A DNA stretch of 64,000 nucleotides from Chryseobacterium candidae (lineage in GTDB: Bacteria; Bacteroidota; Bacteroidia; Flavobacteriales; Weeksellaceae): assembly GCF_004916905.1 (NCBI RefSeq), contig NZ_SDLV01000018.1, positions 62,001 through 126,000 on the forward strand, written 5' to 3'. Within the stretch, counting starts at the first letter, position 1. Each line of letters starts with the position of its first letter. Below, in pieces: positions 54,118-63,143 of this stretch. The notes beneath the pieces are model-generated. The model did not search any database and was not told where the DNA came from. It saw only the letters and a list, made by a program, of their open reading frames with translations. The position numbers and the translations under genes are program-made.

Positions 54118-54759
54118 ATGGAAAACCTGCACGACAAAAGAAAAGTGTACGAGAAATCCCAACTTATTGAAAGTGAGATAAAACAAAATCCAATTGAACA
54201 GTTTAGAGACTGGTTTTTGGAGGCAAGCGAGAACCCAATGATCTCAGAAGCTAATGCTATGGCGGTTTCTACAGTAGAAGAAGATGGGTGTCCAAGAACA
54301 AGAATGGTGCTTCTTAAAGCATATACCCATGAAGGGTTTATTTTTTATACCAATTATAACAGCAGAAAAGGAAAAGCAATAGAAGACAATCATAAAGCCT
54401 GCCTGCATTTTTTCTGGCCTAATCTTGAAAGACAGATTATCATCAAGGCTGATCTTGAGAAAGTGGCAGAAAACCTTAGTGACGGTTATTTTCATTCAAG
54501 GCCGAAAGGAAGTCAGCTTGGAGCTGTGGTCTCCCCGCAAAGCCAGGTGATCCCAAACAAAGAGTTTCTGGAAGAGAAATTAAAAGAACTGGAAAAGGTG
54601 TATGAAAATACAGAAGTACCAAGACCCGCCAATTGGGGCGGATATATTGCAAGACCTTATGAAATAGAATTCTGGCAGGGAAGGCCAAACCGTCTTCATG
54701 ACAGGATAATTTATGAACTTGAGGACCTTGACTGGAAGATTTCGAGACTGGCTCCGTAA
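54118..54759 (+). CDS. pdxH: Pyridoxamine 5'-phosphate oxidase
   Basis: 213 residues, the family length. NAMAVSTVEEDGCPRTRMVLLK, YTNYNSRKGKAIEDN (FMN phosphate region), FHSRPKGSQLGAVVS and the C-terminal EFWQGRPNRLHDRI are diagnostic. Oxidises pyridoxine or pyridoxamine phosphate to PLP with FMN. PLP-dependent class III and class IV genes are nearby but the grouping may be chance. Confidence 0.95.
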   Translation: MENLHDKRKVYEKSQLIESEIKQNPIEQFRDWFLEASENPMISEANAMAVSTVEEDGCPRTRMVLLKAYTHEGFIFYTNYNSRKGKAIEDNHKACLHFFWPNLERQIIIKADLEKVAENLSDGYFHSRPKGSQLGAVVSPQSQVIPNKEFLEEKLKELEKVYENTEVPRPANWGGYIARPYEIEFWQGRPNRLHDRIIYELEDLDWKISRLAP

Positions 54760-54847
54760 TGAGAGAATCTGGGGGTAGAAGCCAGTGATGATGTTTGTGA
54801 AATATCAAATCATCATCCTGAAAATATAAACTTTGTAATATCAATGG

Positions 54848-54873
54848 AGCGGGCTTTAGCCCGCTTATTTTTT
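54848..54873 (+). terminator. GC-rich palindrome, probably the pdxH terminator
   Basis: AGCGGGC/GCCCGCT with loop TTTA (54848-54865) and a T-rich tail, about 90 bases after pdxH. The palindrome resembles a repeated intergenic element. Confidence 0.7.
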
Positions 54874-55005
54874 AAGTATAATAGCCAAAACATAATCATC
54901 TTTAGGAGCTTAAAACTTCTTAATGGTTTAAGTTTCCTGTTATTGTTTGAAAACAAAAAAGGCTATTTCTTAGAAACAGCCCTTGAATTTTTTTAATCTG
55001 AATGA

Positions 55006-55296
55006 TTATTTTTTCTTAGCACCTGAAACTGCATTTGATAAATCTGCTCCAGCTTTGAATTTAGCAACTTTTTTAGCAGCAATTTTGATCGGTTTTTTAG
55101 TTGCAGGGTTAATACCTTGTCTAGCTGCTCTCTCAGCTACTGAGAAAGTACCGAAACCTACTAAAGAAACTTTTCCATCTTTTTTCTTTAAAGTAGTTGT
55201 AACGTTACCAATAAAAGACTCTAAAGCAGCTTTTGCTGCAACTTTAGTGATACCTGCATCTTTTGCGATTGCGTCGATTAATTCAGACTTGTTCAT
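55006..55296 (-). CDS. HU family DNA-binding protein
   Basis: 96 residues. MNKSELIDAIAKDAGITKVAAKAALESFIGNVTTTLKKK, GFGTFSVAERAARQG followed by NPATK, and a Lys/Ala-rich C-terminal tail (residues 65-96) are typical of HU. Compacts DNA as a dimer. It has one of the clearest promoters in the window (TTG-N19-TATATTTG). Confidence 0.95.
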   Translation of the reverse strand: MNKSELIDAIAKDAGITKVAAKAALESFIGNVTTTLKKKDGKVSLVGFGTFSVAERAARQGINPATKKPIKIAAKKVAKFKAGADLSNAVSGAKKK

Positions 55297-55330
55297 AATT
55301 TTTAATATTAAAGTTAGTTCGTAATTATAG

Positions 55331-55360
55331 CAAATATAGTACTATTTTCTAATTGTGCAA
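55331..55360 (-). promoter_or_regulatory. HU promoter
   Basis: Minus strand: TTG (55360-55358), 19 bases, TATATTTG (55338-55331). Both match the consensus; the HU ATG is 34 bases downstream. Confidence 0.75.
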
Positions 55361-55683
55361 TTTTTTTATTAAAACTTGTGAAAATTTTTTACTTTTCACT
55401 GAAATCAGTTAAAATATGATAATTACACTTTTCACAGAAAATCTACGTTACAGGTCACTAAAATCATGCCAAATGCTTATGTGTATTGACTTTAGCAAAA
55501 AGCTGATATTATTTTTCGTATTTATTAAATCCTAAATTATATATAAACAATTAATTTTTTTGACCATATGATTATTAAATTTATAAGTAATTTTTATATT
55601 TTTTGTGTTTTGTTAAATTAAATCCCTGTGTTTGTGGGAGTTTTAAAATGTTAATAAAGGCCTGTTTTATTAATTTTTATTAA
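55361..55683. other. AT-rich gap between HU and panD
   Basis: About 320 bases without an ORF. Nothing beyond low-complexity A/T tracts. The two genes are divergent, so both promoters lie at its edges. Confidence 0.6.
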
Positions 55684-55691
55684 TAAATTTG
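55684..55691 (+). promoter_or_regulatory. -7 box of panD (apparently leaderless)
   Basis: TAAATTTG ends 4 bases before the ATG at 55696. Confidence 0.55.
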
Positions 55692-55695
55692 CAGC

Positions 55696-56046
55696 ATGTT
55701 AATAGAAGTTTTCAAGTCTAAGATTCATAGGGTGAGAGTAACTGCCTCTGACCTTAATTATATAGGGAGTATAACGATCGATGAAGATCTTATAGAAGCT
55801 GCCGGCCTGGTAGTGGGAGAAAGAGTCTATATCGTGAATGTGAATAACGGAGAACGTTTTGATACCTACGTGATCAAAGGGAAAAGAAAATCAGGAGAAG
55901 TATGCCTGAATGGTCCTGCAGCAAGAAAAGTACAGAAAGATGATATCATCATCATTATTGCCTATGCTCAGATGACCCCGGAAGAAGCAAAAGACTTCCA
56001 GCCGAAAATCGTTTTCCCGGATGAAAAAACAAATCTTCTTACATAG
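55696..56046 (+). CDS. panD: Aspartate 1-decarboxylase
   Basis: 116 residues. The self-cleavage site is Gly-Ser in [11 protein letters not shown] (around residues 24-25), which generates the pyruvoyl group. [14 protein letters not shown] and [20 protein letters not shown] match the family. It makes beta-alanine for pantothenate and CoA. The next gene starts 3 bases after its stop. Confidence 0.95.
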
Positions 56047-56049
56047 TAC

Positions 56050-57078
56050 ATGGAGAAAACATCAAAAAGTCCGGTAAAATCAATACTTACAATAGTAATA
56101 TCGCTTGCTTTTGCAGGCTTTTTTTTATGGCTTGCCTTAAAAGGGCTGGATTTTAAAGTCATTCAGAAGTCTCTGGCGAAAGCAAATTATCTTTGGGTAT
56201 TGTTTGCTTCCGTATTTGGTCTTCTTGCGTACTGGTTCAGAGCGATCCGCTGGAATCTGATGCTGGAGCCAATGGGGCACAGGATTTCAAATTCCAATGC
56301 ACTTTGGTCCATATCATTTGGATATCTGATGAATCTTACCATCCCCAGAAGTGGAGAAGTGGCAAGAGCAACCGCTTTATATGGCGTGGAAAAAGTACCT
56401 GTAGACAAATCTTTCGGAACCATTATTTTGGAAAGAGTTGTAGACCTGATCTGTATGCTAGGTTTCTTAGGATTGACATTATTGTTTAAATACGAAGCTA
56501 TTCTGTCATTCTATAAAAATTCAGGAGTGGATATTAATCCTAATAAAATAATATTAATGCTTTCTATTCTGGTAGTAGGAACAGTTATATTTTTTGTATT
56601 TAAAAAGAAACTGGCAGAAGTTCCGTTTTTAGGAAAAATAGTCAGCTTTATTGATGGTATTTTTCAAGGGATAACCTCCATCTTTAAATTAAAAGAAAAA
56701 GGAAAATTCATTCTTTATACATTAGGAATCTGGATTTGCTATTATCTGGCCGCTTATCTGGTGTGTTTTGCTCTTCCTGAAACATCCGCATTTACCTTTG
56801 CAGACGGTTTCTTCATTATTGTTGTAGGAACATTAGGGATGATTATCCCTGCCAGTGGAGGAATCGGAGCGTATAACCTGGCCATGAAGTATGGTTTTAT
56901 GGCTCTTTTCATTTCAGTAGGAAAAAGTGCAGATTTCGGGGGTGAAATGGGGCTTACCTATTCCTTTATTTCTTTACCGCTGCAGATTGTGATTATGCTG
57001 GTCATGGGATTAATCTCAATTCCTATGCTGACAAAAGCAAGAAATGCCGCTGTTTCGGATAAAGAATTTGAAAATTAA
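56050..57078 (+). CDS. Flippase-like membrane protein (UPF0104/LPG synthase TM domain family)
   Basis: 342 residues with about eight membrane helices, SLAFAGFFLWLALKGLDFKV at the N terminus and motif RSGEVARATALYG with PASGGIGAYNLAMKYG, as in the UPF0104/lysylphosphatidylglycerol synthase membrane domain. No catalytic GNAT domain is attached, so aminoacylation is not supported. Possibly moves lipid-linked intermediates. Coupled to panD by a 3-bp gap. Confidence 0.85.
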   Translation: MEKTSKSPVKSILTIVISLAFAGFFLWLALKGLDFKVIQKSLAKANYLWVLFASVFGLLAYWFRAIRWNLMLEPMGHRISNSNALWSISFGYLMNLTIPRSGEVARATALYGVEKVPVDKSFGTIILERVVDLICMLGFLGLTLLFKYEAILSFYKNSGVDINPNKIILMLSILVVGTVIFFVFKKKLAEVPFLGKIVSFIDGIFQGITSIFKLKEKGKFILYTLGIWICYYLAAYLVCFALPETSAFTFADGFFIIVVGTLGMIIPASGGIGAYNLAMKYGFMALFISVGKSADFGGEMGLTYSFISLPLQIVIMLVMGLISIPMLTKARNAAVSDKEFEN

Positions 57079-57100
57079 TTCAACACATTTTTAAATATAC

Positions 57101-57131
57101 AAGGTTCAATTTTTTAATTGAACCTTTTTTT
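57101..57131 (+). terminator. Terminator after the flippase-like gene
   Basis: AAGGTTCAATT pairs with AATTGAACCTT around TTTT, then T7. Confidence 0.92.
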
Positions 57132-57191
57132 ATGGCCATTTTGTGACTTAAAGAGTTTAAAATTAATCGGTAGGGAACATTTTTTCATCAA

Positions 57192-57199
57192 TAAATTTG
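57192..57199 (+). promoter_or_regulatory. -7 box of the ter operon
   Basis: TAAATTTG, 57 bases upstream of the first TerD ATG. Confidence 0.45.
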
Positions 57200-57256
57200 G
57201 TCAGTTCATAAATCACTTCTATCTTAATGCAAAAAATAATCATAATATAAAACACT

Positions 57257-57832
57257 ATGGCAATTAATCTCCAGAAAGGACAAAAGATCGAGATAGGATT
57301 AACTAAAATGACGATTGGATTAGGCTGGGATCCGAATGAAGGAACCGGCTACGACTTTGACCTGGATGCTTCTGCAATCATGATTGATTCTGACAGAAAA
57401 TTAGTAAGCGAAGAATACTTTGTTTTTTACAATAACCTGAATTCTCCGGACGGAGCTCTTACCCATACAGGGGATGATCCGAGTGGTAAAAACAGCGATG
57501 GTGATGATGATGAAGCCATTATTATAGACCTTGATAAAGTAGATTCAAGAGTGGAAGAGATTCTTTTTGTGGTAACCATTGAAGATTTTGAAAGAAGAAG
57601 ACAGAATTTCGGACAGGTAAGAAATTCTTATATCAGAGTGGTAGATAATAACTCCAACCAGGAAATTGCAAAATATGAACTGGATGAAGACTTTTCTATT
57701 GAAACCGGTGTAGAGTTCGGAAGACTGTATAAAAGAAACGGAAGCTGGAAATTTGAAGCTTCAGGAATAGGATACAGAGCAGATCTTGGCTTCTTCCTTG
57801 AAAAATACTACAAAGGACAAATCATCAAATAA
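57257..57832 (+). CDS. terD: TerD family calcium-binding protein, paralogue 1
   Basis: 191 residues. MAINLQKGQKIEI and the TerD core GLGWDP...YDFDLDASA with DDPSGKNSDGDDDEAIIIDLDKV (acidic loops that bind Ca2+), then FGQVRNSYIRVVD. TerD proteins act in stress responses including tellurite resistance and sense calcium. First gene of a six-gene module; the second TerD starts 27 bases later. It is shorter than paralogue 2 and lacks its N-terminal insertion. Confidence 0.95.
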   Translation: MAINLQKGQKIEIGLTKMTIGLGWDPNEGTGYDFDLDASAIMIDSDRKLVSEEYFVFYNNLNSPDGALTHTGDDPSGKNSDGDDDEAIIIDLDKVDSRVEEILFVVTIEDFERRRQNFGQVRNSYIRVVDNNSNQEIAKYELDEDFSIETGVEFGRLYKRNGSWKFEASGIGYRADLGFFLEKYYKGQIIK

Positions 57833-57859
57833 ATCATCAAATACAAAAAAACTATAACT

Positions 57860-58537
57860 ATGGCAATCAATTTACAGAAAGGACAAACGATAGATTTGAG
57901 AAAAAATGACCGTGGCGAAAGCGTTTATGATCTTTCAAAAGTAACCATCGGTTTAGGATGGGACGTAAGAAAACAAAGCAGCGGATTTTTTGGGAAACTC
58001 TTCAGTAAAGAAGCAGAATATGACCTTGATGCAGTAGCATTTCTTTTAGATGGCAACGGAAAAGTAGCTAATCTTGGAAGAACGGTGCAAACCAATGACG
58101 GAAGACAGATGGGGCTTTATCAGGGAGATGTGGTATTCTTCAATTCCATGCAGCATCCAAGCGGGAATGTATGGCTTACCGGAGACAACAGAACGGGAGC
58201 AGGAGATGGAGATGATGAACAAATCATCGTAAAACTGGATCAGCTGGATCAGAGCTACCAGAAAATTGTATTCCTGGTTACCATTTATCAGGGAAGAACC
58301 AATAACCAGCACTTCGGAATGATTGAAAATGCATTTATCCGTGCGGTAGATGCTACAGGAAAAGAAATTACGAAATACAGCCTTTCCGGTGATTCAACTA
58401 TGAACGGAATGTGTGCAATGGTTTTTGCAGAAGCATATCGTCATAACGGAGACTGGAAATTCCGTGCTGTTGGAGAGCCGCATCATACAGATAACTTTAT
58501 TGATATTCTGAGACAGCAATACGCGTATTCCAACTAG
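57860..58537 (+). CDS. terD: TerD family calcium-binding protein, paralogue 2
   Basis: 225 residues. It begins the same (MAINLQKGQTIDL) but carries an insertion of about 20 residues near residue 35-55 (QSSGFFGKLFSKEAEYDLDAVA). GDNRTGAGDGDDEQIIVKLDQL is the Ca-binding loop and FGMIENAFIRAVDATGKE the later signature. Probably cotranscribed with paralogue 1 and with the downstream TerY-P genes. Confidence 0.95.
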   Translation: MAINLQKGQTIDLRKNDRGESVYDLSKVTIGLGWDVRKQSSGFFGKLFSKEAEYDLDAVAFLLDGNGKVANLGRTVQTNDGRQMGLYQGDVVFFNSMQHPSGNVWLTGDNRTGAGDGDDEQIIVKLDQLDQSYQKIVFLVTIYQGRTNNQHFGMIENAFIRAVDATGKEITKYSLSGDSTMNGMCAMVFAEAYRHNGDWKFRAVGEPHHTDNFIDILRQQYAYSN

Positions 58538-58563
58538 ATTTTCAATTTTTTCAACTCACACAA

Positions 58564-58601
58564 AAGCCGGCTTGGAAGTCTCCGACTTCCTCCGCCGGCT
58601 T
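58564..58601. repeat. Nested palindrome between terD2 and the first TerY gene
   Basis: AAGCCGGC/GCCGGCTT (58564-58571, 58594-58601) encloses GGAAGTC/GACTTCC (58574-58580, 58584-58590). There is no long T tract, so read-through is likely. It is one of several GC-rich palindromes in the gaps. Confidence 0.7.
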
Positions 58602-58622
58602 CAGAATTAATATTTGTCTATA

Positions 58623-59261
58623 ATGAGCAGGAGATTATTAGCTTATTTTTTATTAGATACTTCGGGATCTATGAACGGAGAACCTATTCAGGCGCTGAAC
58701 AATGGTTTTAACGGCCTTATCAGTATGCTTCGTGCAGATCCGCAGGCGATGGACAGCCTGCATTTGAGTGTCATTACCTTCGACAGAGAAGTTAAAAATA
58801 TCATCCCATTAACAGATCTGGTAAGTTTTTATCCCATGGAAATAACCTGTCCGGATAGCGGTCCAACGCATACTGGAGCAGCGCTGGAAATGGTTTCGGA
58901 ATTGGTGCAGAAGGAAATAATCAAAGAATCTGCCGATACAAAGGGAGACTGGCAGCCACTGTTATTTATATTTACAGATGGAAAACCTTCAGATATTCAG
59001 AAATACAGACAGATGATTCCGGTGATCAGGGGACTGGAATTTGGTGCCATCGTAGGATGTGCTGCAGGCCCGAAAGCAGATGAACAGTTTCTCAAAGAAC
59101 TGACCGATCATGTCGTGAAGCTGGATACTACGGACGCTATTACACTTTCTTCTTTTTTCAAATGGGTGAGTTCTTCTATTACACAGGGAGGGCAATCACA
59201 GAATACCGGAGAAAATCTCATATTACCTCCGCCACCATCGGAACTTAATATTATTATTTAA
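58623..59261 (+). CDS. TerY-type VWA domain protein 1
   Basis: 212 residues from the ATG at 58623. One von Willebrand A domain with MIDAS residues DTSGSM (Asp12, Ser14, Ser16), a Thr in GPTHTGAAL, and FTDGKPSD. TerY-type VWA proteins bind partners through a metal ion in Ter systems. It is followed by a second, longer VWA protein with 17 bp between them. There is no membrane segment. Confidence 0.93.
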   Translation: MSRRLLAYFLLDTSGSMNGEPIQALNNGFNGLISMLRADPQAMDSLHLSVITFDREVKNIIPLTDLVSFYPMEITCPDSGPTHTGAALEMVSELVQKEIIKESADTKGDWQPLLFIFTDGKPSDIQKYRQMIPVIRGLEFGAIVGCAAGPKADEQFLKELTDHVVKLDTTDAITLSSFFKWVSSSITQGGQSQNTGENLILPPPPSELNIII

Positions 59262-59278
59262 AAAACTGTCTTTACACA

Positions 59279-60322
59279 ATGAGAAGACTGCCTATTTATT
59301 TTTTAGTAGACATCTCCGAATCTATGGTAGGAGAACCTATTGAGCAGGTACAGGAAGGTATCGCCAATATTATAAGGGAATTAAAAAAAGATCCCTATTC
59401 ACTTGAAACGGTTTATATTTCCGTGATTGGTTTTGCGGGAGAAGCTGAAGTGATTACCCCAATGCAGGATATCATCAGTTTTTATCCCCCTAAAATTCCA
59501 ATTGGAAGCGGTACATCACTTTCTCAGGGCTTGATCAAAGTGATGGATTGTATCGACAGGGATATTGTGAAAACAACGTACGAAAGAAAAGGCGACTGGA
59601 AACCTATCGTCTTTCTTTTTACAGACGGAGTTCCTACTGATGATGCTACCAAAGCCATTGAAAGATGGAACAATAAATACAACGGGAAATCCAATACGAT
59701 TGCCGTATCTATTGGGGAAAATACCAATTACAAACTTCTCGGTTCTCTGGCAGATAATGTTTTGCTATTCAATAATTCCGATGAAAATTCTTACAAAGAG
59801 TTTTTCAAGTGGGTAACAGATTCTATTAAAACTACCAGCCAGAGTGTAACAGAAGCTAAAAAAGAAGGAATTAATTTATCTAAAATCGATTCCATGATTC
59901 TTGAAAAAGTAGATCCTGAAATGGAACAGAGATTCCCGGATAATAACTTTGTTGTGTTAAACGGGAAGTGTCAGGAAACTGAAAGGCTTTATCTGATGAA
60001 ATTTAAAAAAGCATTTGCAGAATCAAGTATTCCGGGAATGGCTACAAGATACTACAGGCTTGACGGAGCGTATAAAATTGATGAAAAAGCCTACTACAGG
60101 CTTTCCTCCAATCAGAAAACACAGCTTAAAATCAATATAGAAGAACTGGACGGAGGAACTTCATGTCCTCACTGTGCGAATCCTATTGCATTAGCTACCT
60201 GCTCATGTGGAGGTATTCACTGCCTGAGAGGAGAAGGATACAGCAAATGTCCATGGTGCGGAACTTCCGATTATTATGGATTTTCCGGCGGCGGATTTGA
60301 TATTAACAGAACTCTGGGCTAA
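59279..60322 (+). CDS. TerY-type VWA protein 2 with C-terminal zinc ribbon
   Basis: 347 residues. VWA with MIDAS DISESM (Asp11, Ser13, Ser15), GSGTSLS and FTDGVPTDD (residues 1-185), a middle region (about 200-290), and a C-terminal TerY-C metal-binding domain with CPHC...ATCSCGGIHC...CPWCG (about 298-335), probably zinc. Its stop overlaps the next start (TAATG at 60320-60324). The zinc end is typical of TerY linked to kinase and PP2C partners. Confidence 0.93.
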   Translation: MRRLPIYFLVDISESMVGEPIEQVQEGIANIIRELKKDPYSLETVYISVIGFAGEAEVITPMQDIISFYPPKIPIGSGTSLSQGLIKVMDCIDRDIVKTTYERKGDWKPIVFLFTDGVPTDDATKAIERWNNKYNGKSNTIAVSIGENTNYKLLGSLADNVLLFNNSDENSYKEFFKWVTDSIKTTSQSVTEAKKEGINLSKIDSMILEKVDPEMEQRFPDNNFVVLNGKCQETERLYLMKFKKAFAESSIPGMATRYYRLDGAYKIDEKAYYRLSSNQKTQLKINIEELDGGTSCPHCANPIALATCSCGGIHCLRGEGYSKCPWCGTSDYYGFSGGGFDINRTLG

Positions 60323-61599
60323 TGATGGGCAAATTTTTCAGAAAGTCTGCTGATGGATCCAAACCGAAAACTATGGAGCAAACACTTATTTATAAAGAAA
60401 AAGAAGAATTTAAAGATGCTCATTGGGTATTGAAAAATGCCAGTGCCAAACAGTTCTATGAATTCAGTTTCGATATGGAAGAGTTTCCTAACATCAAGAT
60501 TCAGAAAATCGGAAACCTGGAAGAAACAGGACTTAGTTTTGAAAACGGAAAAATTTCAGGAACTCCGGTTACTAATAATATGTATCATCTGGATGTTCGG
60601 TTTTATCACATTCAGGATCAGAATCAGCTTGAGACAAAGAAAATACAGCTCTTTGTCAACGCAGATCCAAAAGACTTATGGAAAAATATTCCAGGCGATA
60701 AAAATGCTGCTTTTTATAAATTGGAAGAAGATTCATTCAAAGGTTCTTTTTCAGATAAAAAGATAGTTGTAGCTTCCAAAAGAGGCCGTTCCCATGCTCA
60801 TGAAGGTAAATTTCGTGAAGATGATTTTGCTGTGAATAACCTTCCCGAAGATTGGAATATTGTTTCTGTTTCAGATGGAGCCGGTTCGGCAATAGCAGCA
60901 AGAGAAGGCTCAAGACTGGCAACCAGAACTGTTAATGAGTTTTTCAATTCACAGGAGGTTTTAAGCCGGATTGAAGATAATATCAGCATGCTGTACAACC
61001 GTCAATCTTCCGAGGAAGAAAAATTGGAAGCTCAACAGAAAATTATCAATGTTTTATCGGAAAGTGTTGTACATGTTTATCACGCATTAGAAAAAATAGC
61101 CGCAGAAAATGAACTTTCTGTGAATGATCTGCATGCAACCCTTATTTTTACTTTGGTTAAAAAGTTCAGTTTCGGATATGTTATTCTGAGCTTTGGAGTA
61201 GGAGATTGCCCCATCAATCTGATTAACACTGACTTTTCTGAAGTAAAACTTTTAAATCAAATGGATGTGGGAGAGTTTGGTGGTGGCACTCGTTTTATCA
61301 CCATGAAAGAGATTTTTAATGAGAAAATAGCTTCCCGTTTTAGAATTACGTGTGTGGAAGATTTTTCTTATCTGGTACTGATGACGGATGGTATTTATGA
61401 TCCTAAATTTACCACAGAAAGTAAACTGGAAAATACAGAAAGCTGGAAAACCTTTTTTGAAGACCTTGCAGGAAATAATGATGACAGAACAAAAGCAGAT
61501 TTTATCAACGATGAAAAAATTGATGAAGAACTTTTGATCTGGAGCGATTTCTGGAGCAGAGGAAACCACGATGACCGTACATTGGCAATAATCTATTAA
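60322..61599 (+). CDS. PP2C-type phosphatase of the TerY-P triad
   Basis: 425 residues; ATG 60322 overlaps the preceding stop and ATG 60325 is an alternative. About 140 N-terminal residues form an Ig-like region (SGTPVTNNMYHLDVRF), unusual for PP2C. The phosphatase domain then has SVSDGAGSA (Asp185), GVGDCP (Asp295), MTDGIYDP (Asp356) and GNHDDRTLAII (Asp417, Asp418), all metal-coordinating acids of the family. It probably dephosphorylates the adjacent kinase or its TerY targets. Confidence 0.92.
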   Translation: MMGKFFRKSADGSKPKTMEQTLIYKEKEEFKDAHWVLKNASAKQFYEFSFDMEEFPNIKIQKIGNLEETGLSFENGKISGTPVTNNMYHLDVRFYHIQDQNQLETKKIQLFVNADPKDLWKNIPGDKNAAFYKLEEDSFKGSFSDKKIVVASKRGRSHAHEGKFREDDFAVNNLPEDWNIVSVSDGAGSAIAAREGSRLATRTVNEFFNSQEVLSRIEDNISMLYNRQSSEEEKLEAQQKIINVLSESVVHVYHALEKIAAENELSVNDLHATLIFTLVKKFSFGYVILSFGVGDCPINLINTDFSEVKLLNQMDVGEFGGGTRFITMKEIFNEKIASRFRITCVEDFSYLVLMTDGIYDPKFTTESKLENTESWKTFFEDLAGNNDDRTKADFINDEKIDEELLIWSDFWSRGNHDDRTLAIIY

Positions 61600-61603
61600 T
61601 ACC

Positions 61604-63115
61604 ATGAAAAAGACCATTAAGGTTGTTTCTGTTCTGGACACAGCCAAATCCTATGAATATGTAGATGAAAACCCTATCCGGGGCGGTGTGAAAGATGTTT
61701 ATTTTTCGCCTGATAAAGAATATGTAGTCGCTTTCTACCGGAATCCGCTGGATGAAGGACAGAAAGAAAGGATTATGAGAATTGTCTCCACCTATCTTCA
61801 AAGCATACAGAACGGAAATACTTCTGAATACTTCCTGAATGAAATTTTCAGGTGGCCTTATGATATTGTTGAAAGAAATAAGCTCACAGGAATTGTAGTT
61901 CCTGTTTATCACCATAAATTTTATTTTACCAAAGGCTATATTGGTTCAGATAATATACAGGGACAGGATAAAGTAGGGAAGTGGTTTACTGCCCCCATGT
62001 TCAGGAATCAGCAGTATCCGCTGAGACTGGATCAGTCAGAACTGGGAGATTGGCTGAGCTATTTCCAGATTGCAGTCAATATCAGCAGAGGAGTAAAAAA
62101 GCTGCATCAGATGGGGCTGGCACATTCCGATTTATCATACAATAATATTTTGGTAGATCCTGTTACAAAATCCGCATGTATCATTGATATTGATGGCCTT
62201 GTTGTTCCCAAGCTCTTTCCACCGGAAGTGATAGGCACCGCAGATTTTATTGCCCCTGAGGTGTTGAAAACAAAACATTTGAATCTTCAGGATCCTAACA
62301 GACATTTACCCAATCAAAAAACAGATCTGCATGCTCTTGCCGTTCTGATTTATATGTATCTGCTGAGAAGACATCCTCTTCGTGGAGGTAAAATCTGGGA
62401 TCTGGATTCCGAAAAAGATGAAATTTTATCCATGGGAGAAAAAGCGTTGTTTGTAGAACATACCGAAAACCCTTCCAATCAGGTAAAAGCAGATCATCTC
62501 AGAAAATGGGATGCATTCTGGGGTGATCCTCAGAAGATTCCTTATACGGTTACAGGCCCTTATCTTTCAGAATTGTTCAGAAAAACATTCATAGACGGAT
62601 TACATGATCCCATCAGACGTCCCACGGCCAATGAATGGGAAGCCGCTTTGCTTAAAACCGTAGATCTTATCCAGCCTTGCCATAATTCCGGCTGTACTGA
62701 AAAATGGTATGTCTTTGATAATACCAGCAATCCAAAATGTCCGTTCTGCGGAACACCTCATCAGGGAACACTTCCGGTATTAGATCTTTATTTCAGATTT
62801 GATGATGAGGTATGGAAGCCCGAAAATCACAGGCTGATGGTTTATCATAACCAGTATCTTTTTAAATGGCATGTTTCCAGAAAAGTAATACGCAACGAAA
62901 ACCTGACCATGCAGGATAAAATGCCTGTGGGATATTTCACATTCCATCAGGGAAAATGGGTATTGGTGAATCAGGGATTATCCGGAATGAAAGATGTCAC
63001 AGAACAAAAAGAAATTCCGTCAGGTTCTATGGTAGAACTCACCGATGGTAAAAAAATACTTTTATCTTCAGAAGAAGGCGGAAGATTGATCTACGTAACC
63101 ATGGCAAATCAGTAA
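61604..63115 (+). CDS. Protein kinase of the TerY-P triad with zinc ribbon
   Basis: 503 residues. Catalytic loop AHSDLSYNNIL (His174, Asp176, Asn181), metal-binding IIDIDGLV (Asp195) and FIAPEVL. The usual VAxK Lys is unclear; VVAFY is in its place. A C-terminal zinc ribbon (Cys359, Cys364, Cys379, Cys382) and a further beta-rich domain (about 390-503) follow. It matches the kinases of TerY-P systems, and lies 4 bases after the phosphatase. Last gene of the module. Confidence 0.9.
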   Translation: MKKTIKVVSVLDTAKSYEYVDENPIRGGVKDVYFSPDKEYVVAFYRNPLDEGQKERIMRIVSTYLQSIQNGNTSEYFLNEIFRWPYDIVERNKLTGIVVPVYHHKFYFTKGYIGSDNIQGQDKVGKWFTAPMFRNQQYPLRLDQSELGDWLSYFQIAVNISRGVKKLHQMGLAHSDLSYNNILVDPVTKSACIIDIDGLVVPKLFPPEVIGTADFIAPEVLKTKHLNLQDPNRHLPNQKTDLHALAVLIYMYLLRRHPLRGGKIWDLDSEKDEILSMGEKALFVEHTENPSNQVKADHLRKWDAFWGDPQKIPYTVTGPYLSELFRKTFIDGLHDPIRRPTANEWEAALLKTVDLIQPCHNSGCTEKWYVFDNTSNPKCPFCGTPHQGTLPVLDLYFRFDDEVWKPENHRLMVYHNQYLFKWHVSRKVIRNENLTMQDKMPVGYFTFHQGKWVLVNQGLSGMKDVTEQKEIPSGSMVELTDGKKILLSSEEGGRLIYVTMANQ

Positions 63116-63143
63116 AATACATAATAGATGCTTGTTTCAGGCT

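Noticed and set aside
57257..58537. Classical tellurite-resistance operon
   Set aside because: TerD paralogues are present but TerC, TerZ, TerA and TerB are not, so the TerY-P stress module is the better description.
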